From positions 6,448,001 through 6,512,000 of the forward strand of contig CM055611.1 of assembly GCA_029379385.1 (NCBI GenBank): a stretch of 64,000 nucleotides of DNA, read 5' to 3'. The notes beneath the pieces were generated by a model that searched no databases, had not been told where the DNA came from, and saw only the letters and a program-made list of their open reading frames with translations. The translations under genes and the position numbers were made by a program. Shown here in pieces: positions 49,101 to 61,100 of the stretch. How positions within the stretch are numbered: position 1 is the first letter of the stretch; each line of letters opens with the position of its first letter. The DNA comes from Quillaja saponaria (lineage: Eukaryota; Streptophyta; Magnoliopsida; Fabales; Quillajaceae).

Positions 49101-52100
49101 TTACCACAAAATTTTTTTTTTTGTATCTTAGGAAGACGAATCAAAAAATATTGTACAATTTAAGTCTTAATTAATAGTACTAATAGATAAAGGCTTTATG
49201 AAAATCTTAGGAACATGAAGAACTGATGACAACGTCAAGGAAGGAATTCAACGAATAGAACCTATCCCTGAAATGGATGACAAAGAACCATTGGCTACTC
49301 AAATCTTTTCTTTACCTGAGCAAGGGAAATATGAAGAAAAATTACGAGAGGTGCCTGTCATATGGTTTGAAGCACTAGAGTCTATGATACATGATCTTGA
49401 ATCAAAAGATGAATGTGTACTTAGAGTATTAGCAAAACTCGAAGATGTCATATGAGAATTGCAATCTAGTACAGTCAACAAGTGCTGGAGATATTGTAAT
49501 TCTTCTTTACTTAGAGTAGTGCAATTCCTATCACTGCTACTTCCCAACCTACTATCCTAGTGCTGAACCTCGTTAAACTCCTTACCTCTACTTCCAACAT
49601 TTATGGTGGTCTGAGAATTACTAGTTACATTCGACGTTCTCAAATCCAAATGCACTTAAAATAGATCCTAAATAATCACTTCTAATAACTGGTTAGCAGT
49701 AAAATGAAGTGCAAAATATCACAACAAGCAGCCCAAAGCCAAACAGATTGAACAAAAAACCAGTAAAACCAGTTCAGATCACCAACATCTAGCCAAAGAA
49801 AACCGTAACAATCGAAATCAGAACTGATCCACAACAAGAAAACCTCTAAAGGGCCAATTCCCAGCTAAAGCACCTCCAAAAACGCAGCTAGATAGCCTCA
49901 GCCAAACAAACATTCAAATCGTAACCAAACAGCCTCCAAAACACTTCTCACAAATCAGCTGTAGGGATTAGAATCAAACCTCCAAATCGATGCCTAGAGA
50001 GGAACAAGATTGAAAGAAGCCTGCTGAAAATAACCGAGCAGAAAAATGGAAGATTTTGGGCACAAACAAAAATCGCAAAATTGACCTCCAAAATGGCAAA
50101 GGAGCGAAACAAAAGTTGGGGGGTTTTGGTCAGCAGAGGGTTGCAAAAATTTCTGTCCAAAAATATTAGGGCTTTGTTTCCGGTCAATGGCGATTGTGGC
50201 AGTAGAGGATAGTTTCTGCTTTGATATCAAGTTGAGTTTTGGAGAAAATATAATGTCGTGTTAATTCAAACAGTAACAACCTATATATATTCCTAAAAGT
50301 AAAGACACAAATACCCTTATACAAAAATATATATTACAACAGATTACCCTACATGACAATGGGTATTATTATTATTAATATTTTTTCCAGACCCCTTCCC
50401 CCCAAAATATATGAATTTATCATTTTTTTTAAAATTTTTTTAGTAAATAGAAATGATCTTTGTGTTGTCCAATATTATAGCCCTTGAATGCTGCTCTTGC
50501 CCGTTGAAATATGGTATGCTATGAAGCACGGGTACTGGTACTTCGGTACGGTATGATACGGGTACGGCGATTGGTCATTTTTCAAAAAATCACGATACCG
50601 GTACTGCAAGGGTGCGTTAAATTAAATAATTAAAAACATAAATTATAAAATATGTATATATATATATTTATACAGACAAAAAAGTAAAATTAAAAAAGAA
50701 CAAAAAGAATAGTTGTAAAAAAATATAGAAAAAGGACAAAAAGGATTTATATACATTAAAAATAAATTTATATAGATAAAAAGTAGAAAGAAAATTAAAA
50801 GAGAACAAAAATAATAGCTGTAAAAAAATAGAAAGAGGATAAAAAGGCTTTATATACTTTAAAAAGAAAAGAAAAAAAGAAGTAGAATAAGGCATAGAAA
50901 CATGGCTTTATATACATAAAAAGAGAAAAGAAAAAAAGTAGAATGAGGAAACTAGCAAGGAAGCAAAAAAAAATATGAAACTAAAAAACAGAAATGTTGG
51001 GTTTCATTTTTTATTTTTTATTTTTCTTAACAAAGCACCGGCTCAGATGTAAGCCATCCCAAAGCCGTCCCGAAGCTGCACCACAAATTTTTAGCCGTAC
51101 ATGAAGACGCACCCAAAAATAAAAAAAAATAAAAAAATTTCTGGTAATTCATGGGGACGTACCAGGGGCGTCCCCCACCCGTCCAGCACCCGGTACGCCC
51201 CAGGGACTGGTTCTTTGAAGTTTTTGGAGTACCCTGTGCTTCATAGATGGTATGTTATCAGAATAACACTAAAATATTTGTTTGTTTACAATTGCGCTTA
51301 TAGATTTATGATTTGCCTAATTTTGAATTTCATAGTACTGACAGTTTCTTAGTTCTTATGGCAAGACTCTTTTAAACACTAACTTATGGGAATGTATATG
51401 TATAGCAAAATTAAAATCACTTTCCTTCTCAGGGGAGGTGGATGCAATTATTTTCGATACAGATTCTCATTTTTGCATTGTTTTTTCTTACAGGGTGTTT
51501 TACATCTGAAAGTTGCTCGATGCTATTTATTTTTGAAAGAAAGGTTACAAGCAATTTCTTTTTACTACAGAGGCAAGTTAATGTTTTCATGAGATTGGTT
51601 TTTGAGACAATGGAAGTATATATGCCTGATTGTTTACTTTTTCCTAGAAAACAACTGAAATATCATATTCTTTGGTGCTGAATTTTTCCGAACTGAGTTT
51701 TCGAGAACGTCATTTAGAATTTCTCTTTCCTGTCATTCTTCCCTTATTGGGAAGTGGGAACTGTTACTTTAAGGATTATAAAGTATTGTAAGAGAAAATG
51801 AGGGTTTAGATCAAACCCGTTTTGCAACCAAATTATAAATAAGAAGGAAAGAGAATAGTAGGAAAAAGTATATGAAGGATTGTCAATGACCATAATCAAA
51901 GACTGACATATGTATATTTATACTAAGTTCTCTCATAAGTGAAAATACATAAATACCCCCACTAATATAAAAATATAAATGTCAACAAAAAGTTTTTTGT
52001 AATGTTAGTTTTTTGGTTTTAACAAGGCAAGAAATTTCTATAAATTTGTTGGTGTGATGTTTATGATATTTTCAGCATCTTATGCGTATGTCCAAGTTCA

Positions 52101-55100
52101 CTGCATGATCTTTTGCTGACACACTACCGAAGTTCTTGGGGGAAATAAGGATGTTAATTGTTTGTGGAATTGTGCTTTTTTTTTGCGGTGATTTGGGAGT
52201 GTAGTTGGAACGTAATGCAAGGATTTTGTGAATTGTTGTCTACCATGGCATTTTTTATGGGATACAAGTGTTTTTCATGCTTCTCTTTGGTCCTCTTCTT
52301 CAGGAGTTTTCAAATGTTTCTTTAGTTGATAAGCGACAAGATTGACGAGCTGTATTGTATTTGGCTTTGCCCTTTTCCTGTTTTTATTTCTGTTTAGGAG
52401 GACATCTTGTCCTCCTTCCTTTACTCCTTTTCTTACTCTAACAAAAAATAAAATTCCTCGACCAATATAATGCCTCAAACAATTACTGTAGTACTCTTCA
52501 TTTTAACAGAGTTAGAGGCACTTTACCAAGTCTGCTTTCTAGTAAAAATTCGGCTGGAGGAGGGTTGCTTCTTTGGGGCTTCACATCTGCCAACTTATGT
52601 CTTATGTATATGAGGTCACTTGTAAATGTCCAGTGAGTTTATTAAGAAGGCTCACAGTTATTATGTGATTTAGGTGGGCCAGTTTGGGTCACTTCTTTAA
52701 TAGTGTCACCAATCATATTGGTCCAATGGCTTCAAAGCAAGGAAATAATAGACAAAAAGACAAACAAGAAAGAAATAATGGACAAAAAGAGGAACAAGTT
52801 ACATTGTAATTGGTCTTTAGTGTTAAGTGTGAGTAAGCTTGTTTTATAGAATGAAAGAACTTGACCTCTATCTGAGTGATGGTTCTCAGCTCTGCAAGCT
52901 GTCTGCTAGTAGAGCTTCATTCTTGAAAAGTTTGGTTTGATTAATCCTGTAACTTTAATCTGCAAGGAAGAGGAAGTTTGAAATTCATGTTCCATTGACT
53001 CTTATAGAGTCTACCAATTTTTTGGATTAGTTTAAGTTCACCATTGTTTTCTATTTTTCTTTGATGTGTATCTTTGCTTTTAGTGAAATTGATGATAGAC
53101 GAGGAGACATTTAATATCATTAGCGCCTATGCTCCCCAAATAGGATTGGAAGAATCTACTAAGAAGGCTTTTTGGGAAGATTTAGAGGAGATAGTTCAAG
53201 GAGTACCATTAGGTGAGAAATTGTTTATTGGTGCTGATTTGAACGGTCATGTAGGAAGTACTAATAAGGGCTTTGAGCGCGTACATGGAGGATATGGTTA
53301 TGGCGTTAAGAATGAGGGTGGAGAGTCTATTTTAGATTTTGCAGTTGCGTATGACCTGATTTTAGCTAACACATTCTTTAAAAAAACGAGAGTCGCACTT
53401 AATCACCTTTAGTAGCGGACCGAATAAGAGCCAAATAGATTTTGTTATGACTAGAAAGGTTGATAGAGCTGTTTGTAAGGATTGTAAGGTTTTACCCGGC
53501 GAGTGTTTAGTGTCTTCAGCATAAACTTATAGTTGTGGATGTTGGCGTTAAGTGGCGGAAGCAAAAGTATAGAAGTAATAAGTGTATTAAGACTAGATGG
53601 TGGAATTTGAATGGAGGGAAGATGGCTCTTTTTAAAGATAAAATGTTACAGGGGGATCCTTGGAGGGTGGAGGGTGAGCCTAACATGATTTGGGATGAGA
53701 TGGCGAGTCGTATCAAGAATACGGCTAGAGAGGTGTTAGGAGAAAGTAGAGGACGTGGACCTCCGACTAAAGAGACATGGTGGTGGAATGAAGAAGTTCA
53801 ACAAGCTATTAAAGCTAAAAAAGAGTGTTATAAAAGATTACACAAGTGTAGAAATGAAGATAATTATAAATGTTTTAGACAAGCTAGGAAAGATGCTAAG
53901 AAAGCGGTTAGGGAAGCCAGAGGCAAGGCTTGCGAAGGACTTTACCAAAAGTTAGAGACAAAGGACGGAGAGAAAGATATCTATAGGATTGCCAAGCAAA
54001 GGGAAAGACGAACTAAAGACCTAATTCGTATTAAGTGCATTAAGGATGAGGCTGATAAGGTTTTAGTTAAGGAAGACGAGATTAATGAGAGATGACGAAC
54101 TTATTTCGATACTTTATTTAATGAAGAGTCAAGGGGTGATTTTGGAGACCTTGATGTCACCTTTGATGATACGAACCGTCGATTTGTTCGTCGGATTAGA
54201 GCTCAGGAGGTTAAAGAAGCTATGCATAAGATGAAGAATGGTAAGGCATTGGGCCCAAATGATATTCCAATAGAAGTTTGGAGATGCCTAGGAGATATTG
54301 GAGTAACTTGGCTTACAAATCTTTTTAACAAGATTTTAGTAACCAAGAAAATGCCAGATTGAGTAAAGGAAGAGTACATTAATCCCTATTTATAAGAATA
54401 AAGGAGATATTCAAAGTTGTTCGAATTATCGAGGTATAAAACTTATTAGCCATACAATGAAACTGTGGGAGAGAGTGATTGAGCGTAGGCTTAGGAATGA
54501 GACTGTAGTTTCTGAGAATCAATTTGGCTTTATGCCTGGAAGATCTACAATGGAGGCTATTTTCCTACTTAGGAGATTAATGGAGAAATATAGAGAAAAG
54601 AAAAAGGATCTTCACATGGTCTTTATTGATCTAGAAAAAGCGTATGATAAAGTGCCAAGACAAGTCTTGTGGTGGGTACTTGAGAAGAAAAAGGTCCCAA
54701 CTAAATATGTAGAAGTTATTAAAGATATGTATGAAGGAGTATTGACTAGGGTGCGGACTGTAGATGGTATGACGGGAGAGTTCCCGATCACGATAGGTGT
54801 TCACCAAGGTTCATTCTTAAGTCATTACCTATTTGCGTTAATCATGGATGAACTCACCTATAATATTCAAGATAGGGCTCCTTGGTGCATGTTATTTGCC
54901 GATGATATTGTGTTGGTAGACGAAACTAGGGAAGGTTTAAATTCTAAACTAGGAATGTGGCGGAACGCGTTAGAATCTAAAGGCCTTAGATTGAGTCGGA
55001 CAAAAACTGAATATATGGAGTGCAATTTCAGTAAAACTAGAGGAGGCCCTGAATGATATAATTTTAGACGGTCAGACAATTTCTATCAAGGATGTGTTTA

Positions 55101-58100
55101 AGTATTTAGGGTCATTTATACAAAAAGATGGTGCAATTGAGCATGATGTAAACCATAGGATTAAGGCAGGGTGGGTGAAGTGGCGGAGTGCTTTGAGAGT
55201 TTTATGTGATCCTAAAATCCCGAATAGATTGAAAGGGAAATTTTATAAGTCGGCAGTGAGACCAACTATGCTGTATGGTACCGAATGTTGGGCAGTTAAG
55301 AAGCAACATTCGCATAAGATGGGAGTAGCCGAAATGAGAATGTTAAGATGGATGACAGGACATACAAGAAAGGATAGAATAAGAAATGAGGAGATTCGTA
55401 GGAAGGTGAAAGTAGCACCTATTGAGGAGAAAATGAGGGAGAATTGTCTACGTTGGTTTGGACACATCCAACGTCGGCCAATGGACGCAGTAGTTAAGCA
55501 AGGTGACATGGTCTAGGTGCCAGGGGTTAGACGGGGAAAGGGGAGACCGAAACTTACATGGGGGGCAGTCATCGAGAAAGATATGGCTGTACTAGAAATT
55601 AATGAAAATCTTGTTTTGGATTGATGCTGAATGGAGGAAATGGATTCATATAGCCGACCCCAACTAGGTTGGGATTTTAAGGCTTAGTTGAGTTGAGTTG
55701 AGGGTTGAGTGTATTTTTGCTTTAATTTGACTCTTAGGTATAAAATAAATAATATTTGTAAGTAGTAGCTATGGTTTTAGACTCAATTTTCCTTGACTTG
55801 GTTTTGTATTGTGGATAAGCAGTATAGATGTTTTTGCTAAACAGCTAAATCAATGCAGCTTTCAATTATAGCATCATCTGGGTGGTCATCATAAAAGCAT
55901 TTATATATTCATTTGATGGCATGAAGAAAGAAGGTGTCACATGATTTCCTACTTCAATATCATGGTGCTCAAGTTCTGTGAACCTTGATTGGAAACTACT
56001 CATGATTTAATTTTATCATTTCTTTCAGGATGATTGAATGAATTAGTTCTGGCATGAGTATCATTTTCATTGATTTTATTTTCTTCCGGTACATGTGAAA
56101 TTCTCTTTTTGTTTCTATTGATGGAATTTTTATGTTCGGAATGGAGTTGAGATGAAATTCTTGTGATTTATGTTCTATGTGTTTTTGAGTATGGTTGTTA
56201 AGTGTTCTTCTCTCGGAAGTTTTTCGCACGCTTATAGACTATTATACATGGTTCTAATTTCAATTCAGCTCTGGAGACACTTAATGATGATGTTGATGCA
56301 CGAATAACATTGGCTTCCCTCCTTCTTGAAGAATCTAAAGAAGATGAAGCAATTGCATTGCTGTCGCCTCCAAAAGATTTAGGTTCATTGTATCTGGAGG
56401 TTTTCTTGGTAGAGTCTATTGGCTTATTGGGATATGCTTATATGGTCAACTTATAATTTTATCTTATTTATACATGCAGACTCAACTGGAGCACCTCCTG
56501 ATAAGTGTAAGCAGTGGTGGGCTAATGAAAAAGTAAAACTGAAGCTTTGTAATATATATAGGAATAAAGGAATGCTTGAAGAATTTGTAGGTGTAATATT
56601 CCCTCTGGTTCGTGAATCATTATATGTTGCAACTCTTCGACAAAAGGTAACTAAGTTAAATCATCTGATGTAAAGTTTCTCTGTCACACACATGGAAATA
56701 GAATTATCAATTTGTGGGCGGCATGAATTAGTATTAGCCAGACATGGTTAATACACAATACATGACACTTTATTTTTATTTTACTGAACTTGAATTTAAA
56801 GAAAAACTTTTGTATTCTTGTTTGTTTTTTGGTGAAAGTTGAAATAAGTGTGCTTATGAGATGCAACTAAAAGGTGCTTCCGTTCATTGTGAGATTTGCT
56901 TTCTTTAAAGGTTCATTGTTTTTTTCGCTTCACAAATTCTAGTATTTCAGATTGTGTTTACCATTGAGAGTTCATGTTATAATCTACCTTCTGGGGAATA
57001 GTAATTTCTGTACCCAATGTACTGAGTGACTCCCCCCACTTTCTCTGTTTCTTGCCCTGTCACACAGACACCTTAGAAGTGCAATGGGTATAACCGAAGT
57101 CATGCTCATCATTAGAAAATAAGTAGGGTGAAAAATAGGGATGAACATCGTTTGGTTCGGTGTTTTGAGGACTTTTCTCCACTGAACTGACATGGTCGGT
57201 TTTTTCAAAATCAAAACTGATGCCAACCGGTCACCATGAACAACCAATCCAAACCAACCCATAGTTTGTTCAGTTGTTGTTGGTTTTCTTAATCGGTTAA
57301 CTGACTGAAGACACCATGCAAAGATGATATAGAAGAGAAGATGACGGAGATTGATGGTAATTTTAAGATCTGTAATATCATAAAAGGAATCAAGTGAAGT
57401 GTAGATCTGTGTCCGCTATCGGGGTCTAACTCCTTTAGCAAACCTGTTTTTAGATGAAATGAATCTTTGACTGATCTTTAGTGCAGATCTATGTGTTTCG
57501 TTGCGGCTACCATTGCAAATGAGTTGTTGATGTAAGTCCATGGCAGTGGTGAATGATGGAGATGTAAGGGGAAAAGGAGAGGCAAAATTTCTGTAATTAA
57601 TGAGTATTGAAGAGAGAGACAGAGAATGGACGAGGTAGAGGGGCGGAATTTCTGGAACTAGAAAGGAGAAAATGAAGAGGAAGAGAGGTGTTTCAGAATT
57701 GATGAATATTGAATGTGAGGAGAGATGGGGGAATTTGAGGGGAGTGGGAATTTGCTGGATCATAATTCAGTTCAGATAATTTTTTTGCTAAAATAAATTC
57801 AAAATGAGAAGATAAGAAAAAGGTGAGATCAGGTATTAAGTACATGACACATGTATTACAGGAGCCAATATTTATAGGACATGTTTCAAAGTTACAAAAA
57901 ATATGGATGTGCTTCATGCGGTTTGGTTCATTTTAACTGCAAATTGTTCTTTTGAACTCGCAAACCGAATTGAAGAGGTTGTTTTTTCAAATTTAAAAAC
58001 CAATTTTGCTAAATTTCGGTTGTTTTAGGTCATTATTGCAATCTTGATCGGTTTGGATTGGTTTTTGCTCACCCCTGGTTGGAAAGGACAAAAAATCCAA

Positions 58101-61100
58101 CTATGAAAGATTATAAACTTGATTGCCAGAGCTTTTAGGCCGGCTGGTTCTTTGATATGGTATCAAAGCTCTTTGGACAAGTTTTGAAGTTTGATTTTTG
58201 CAACATACATTTGTCATATATTTAAGCATGATGTCAGTGTTGACCATGTGCTTTATCCATGTTGTCAAGGGGTAATTTCAGAAGGTTTCAGAACTACCTG
58301 GTTCCCAAAACATAACACACACCCCTTCAGTCTTCCCCATTCGTATTGACACTGTAAAGCACATGGAAAAAGGCATCCAAAGAGCCTACCTCCAAAACTT
58401 GCAAGCTGTGGTTAATTTGTACATCCCAACAAATAGAGTTACCATTATTATCCAAGAAGAGACAGTGGCAGCAACTTTGTTTCTCACCATACTATACAAA
58501 TTAGGAACATGCACATCAACGGGGATATTGAACACCACACATATTCCTTCTAGAACAAGACACGCTTTCCATTACTAACCTTGAGGTGAAAAACTGCTTA
58601 AACATGCTGCATCCATTTTTGATGAATCCTCAAATTGAAACACTATGGGAACCTTTAACCGATAAAGAAGACCATCCTCCACAAAACAGATAATATTTCT
58701 CAGCAATCACCTCCCTTCATAAACTATTAGGTTCGTTAGAGAATAGCCATAGCCATTTCATTGTCAATGCATTGTTAAAGGTTCTTAAATTCCTAATATT
58801 CAGCCTACATATTCAAAAGACTTGCATATATTGTCTCACTTGACTAAATGAAACTTGTTGTAGACTCCCATGGAGGCCAGTGGACTGGATTGAGGCTATT
58901 GGTCTCCATGGATTTAAGGGTCTTAGGTTTCTACACTTAGCCGAGGGTCACTCACTGGAAAAGGACAATGGATTTGGAGTCCATAATTTGAAATTTAATT
59001 TCCTTCTTTTTAATGTTTGAATTTTTATCTAAAGTTAGAGCCAAATACTATTTCTTTTTTCTTGATCATTATCCAGACCTAGTACACATGTGTTTTAAAA
59101 TCTTCCTTAAGTTGAGGAGGGTGAAAATTGGGGAAAAGCCAACTTTTCTCTTTTTATTCTTTGGAGGACTCGAGATGGGAGAATAGTCTTGGGAAGATCC
59201 ACAACAAGGGTATCGTGTTTACGAAGGGTGATCTTGACACAAAAGGTACTATAAGTGCATGATTGACGCCGGTGCTAACTCGAAGCTTTTTTTCGTGGTA
59301 GTGTCCTAGAAGCTTCACTTGAAGTTGGAAAAGGACTTGGTTTTGTGAAAACCTAAAAATGCCTTATTGACAATTGTACTATTGAAGCTTGTATGAAGAT
59401 TGAGCATAAAATTCTCTCTAAAATATTTGCATTTTGTGTTTTGTAGCTCTAGATCTATTGGTCATATTATTCTTCATTCTCTATTATTGCTTGGAGCATT
59501 TGGTACAAATTTCGTCATAGATGCAGTGAGTGCTTTGGTTCTAAGAATAAGAATATCCTAGCCTTGAAACTTGCTAGGATCATAAAGTACATAATCAAAT
59601 GCAAGAACAATGATATCAATTTAATTGAATTCAACTCATGAAGCCTTAAATATCCAACTAATTGGGGCCGATTACATAAATCTATTTTCTCCAATCACTT
59701 CGATTCAAGACATTATTTTCAGTGACGCTAAGAGCATTTAGCACAAGTTTCATGATATATGCTCTAGCTTGAGGGGAGTGTTAAGAGTATAGGTTGTGTG
59801 TTTAGTGATTTATATGTGGTAGTCTTTGTGTTATTGTTTTAATATAAATAAATCTTATGGGTGTAGTCATTGAATAATAAAGCTACAACCGCTTTTCCTC
59901 ATTCTATTTTCTTGGTGAAATACTATTGTGATTAGAAATTCTCCAGTCTACACTTTCCAGTCATACCATCTATGGTATGCACACTAGTTATTACTCTCTC
60001 ATACATATCCTTATAGTCAAAGCATAACATTACTAAAATCTCAATAAGCTTCATAAACTATAATTATAGTAGAAAAAGTCTATAGGACTTAAATCAATCA
60101 CATCCAAGCACTAAGACAAAAAACCCAATGCCTTGGTTTTGTGAGTCACCTTCCAAAGGAGCCAAAAGAGAGTACTTTTGCCTTTTTTTGGGCTCCTCCC
60201 CATGGCCATAACTTCAAGTTTATAATGTCTAAACTTCTCTAACAAATCCAGAAAAAGGATTTGTGGCTCTTAAGAGTAAAAAGAAGAAAATAATGGATTT
60301 TCTTTCTATAGCATCAAACAAAATAATATCTTTACGAACTATGTTGGCCTTATAATAAAAAATAAGATATAATGCATGGAATAAGGAGTTTCAAAGTACA
60401 AATCATAAGAAATGATATTTTCTGAAAACTATGTAGTATGAACGGGGTTGCAACTCCTTAACTAGAATATTATAAATGAGGACTAAATGCCACTTATTAT
60501 TGAGTTGTCTGGTCCCATCCAGTCTAAGGCCCTAACTCAACGTTTCAAAGACATTCCAATCCAGAAACCATTAAGATATTCCTTATATAAGATCCTACAA
60601 TTGCTATGTTTATCAATACAAGTTTTAATATTCTACTTAACTCAACTGCGCCTTAAATCCTAAACTAGTTAGGGTATGCTATATGAATCAATTTCCTTCA
60701 TTTGAATCGATGGCCAGAGAAATCACATCACTCTAAAGCATTTCTCCCCATCTAATGCTTGGCCTCCCGCTACCCCATCTAACCCCGTCCACTTGCACCA
60801 AGTCACATCTCCTAAATACGGCATCTACCGGTCTACATTGATATATCCAAACTATTGCTAACGTTTTTCTCTTATTTTCTCTTATTTTCTCTTCAATAGG
60901 TACAAACTCCACCGTCCTATGTATTTTCTCATTTCATATTCTATATTTTCTTGTACTTCCTATCCTCCATCTCTGCATTTGCATCTTTTTCTTGTATCTA
61001 TTAACTCTCTCGTCTAAGTAGCCAAGTACAACCTCTCTTTGACTAACTTCTTTACAAGCACCTGTCCAAATGCGAGAATCCTTGCTTACTTTGCCTAGTG

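Larger units (their letters stand above)
46196..50341 (-). mobile_element. Ty1/copia element with ~110-bp LTRs, TSD GATTG/GATTA
   Basis: Antisense to the host gene inside intron 8. Direct LTRs at 46,196-46,304 and 50,230-50,341 share 'agttgagttttggagaaaat', 'aacctatatata' and 'caaaaatatata'. Flanking GATTG (46,191-46,195) and GATTA (50,342-50,346) look like a target duplication with one change. On the minus strand a Met-tRNA-like primer site (TTGATATCAAAGC) follows the right LTR and a polypurine tract (TTGAGGAGGAT) precedes the left. Internal order: gag (about 49,600-50,200), protease (49,299-49,547), integrase remnants (about 47,900-49,100), RT (about 46,900-47,570), RNase H (46,541-46,816). 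Many stops. Confidence 0.85.
53075..55713 (+). mobile_element. RTE-clade LINE, sense strand, 5'-truncated
   Basis: Endonuclease plus RT element in sense orientation. The apurinic-type endonuclease is cut at its N-terminus and starts at [22 protein letters not shown] follows from about 54,180 with FADD intact. The 3' end carries 'ccgaccccaactaggttggg' and a short (GTTGA)n tail at 55,685-55,705, the usual signature of plant RTE elements. Only a few stops and frame shifts (near 53,410, 53,510, 54,093, 54,360, 55,053, 55,516), so it is younger than the other LINEs here. Confidence 0.88.
51573..56268 (+). other. Intron 9 (GC-AG), hosts RTE LINE
   Basis: 4,696 bp. Apart from the LINE at 53,075-55,713 I recognise nothing; 51,573-53,074 and 55,714-56,268 look like ordinary intron sequence. 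Confidence 0.75.

Noticed and set aside
57416..57917. Minus-strand open frames of 115 and 74 codons
   Set aside because: Inside a hAT-like non-autonomous element, without any recognisable domain.
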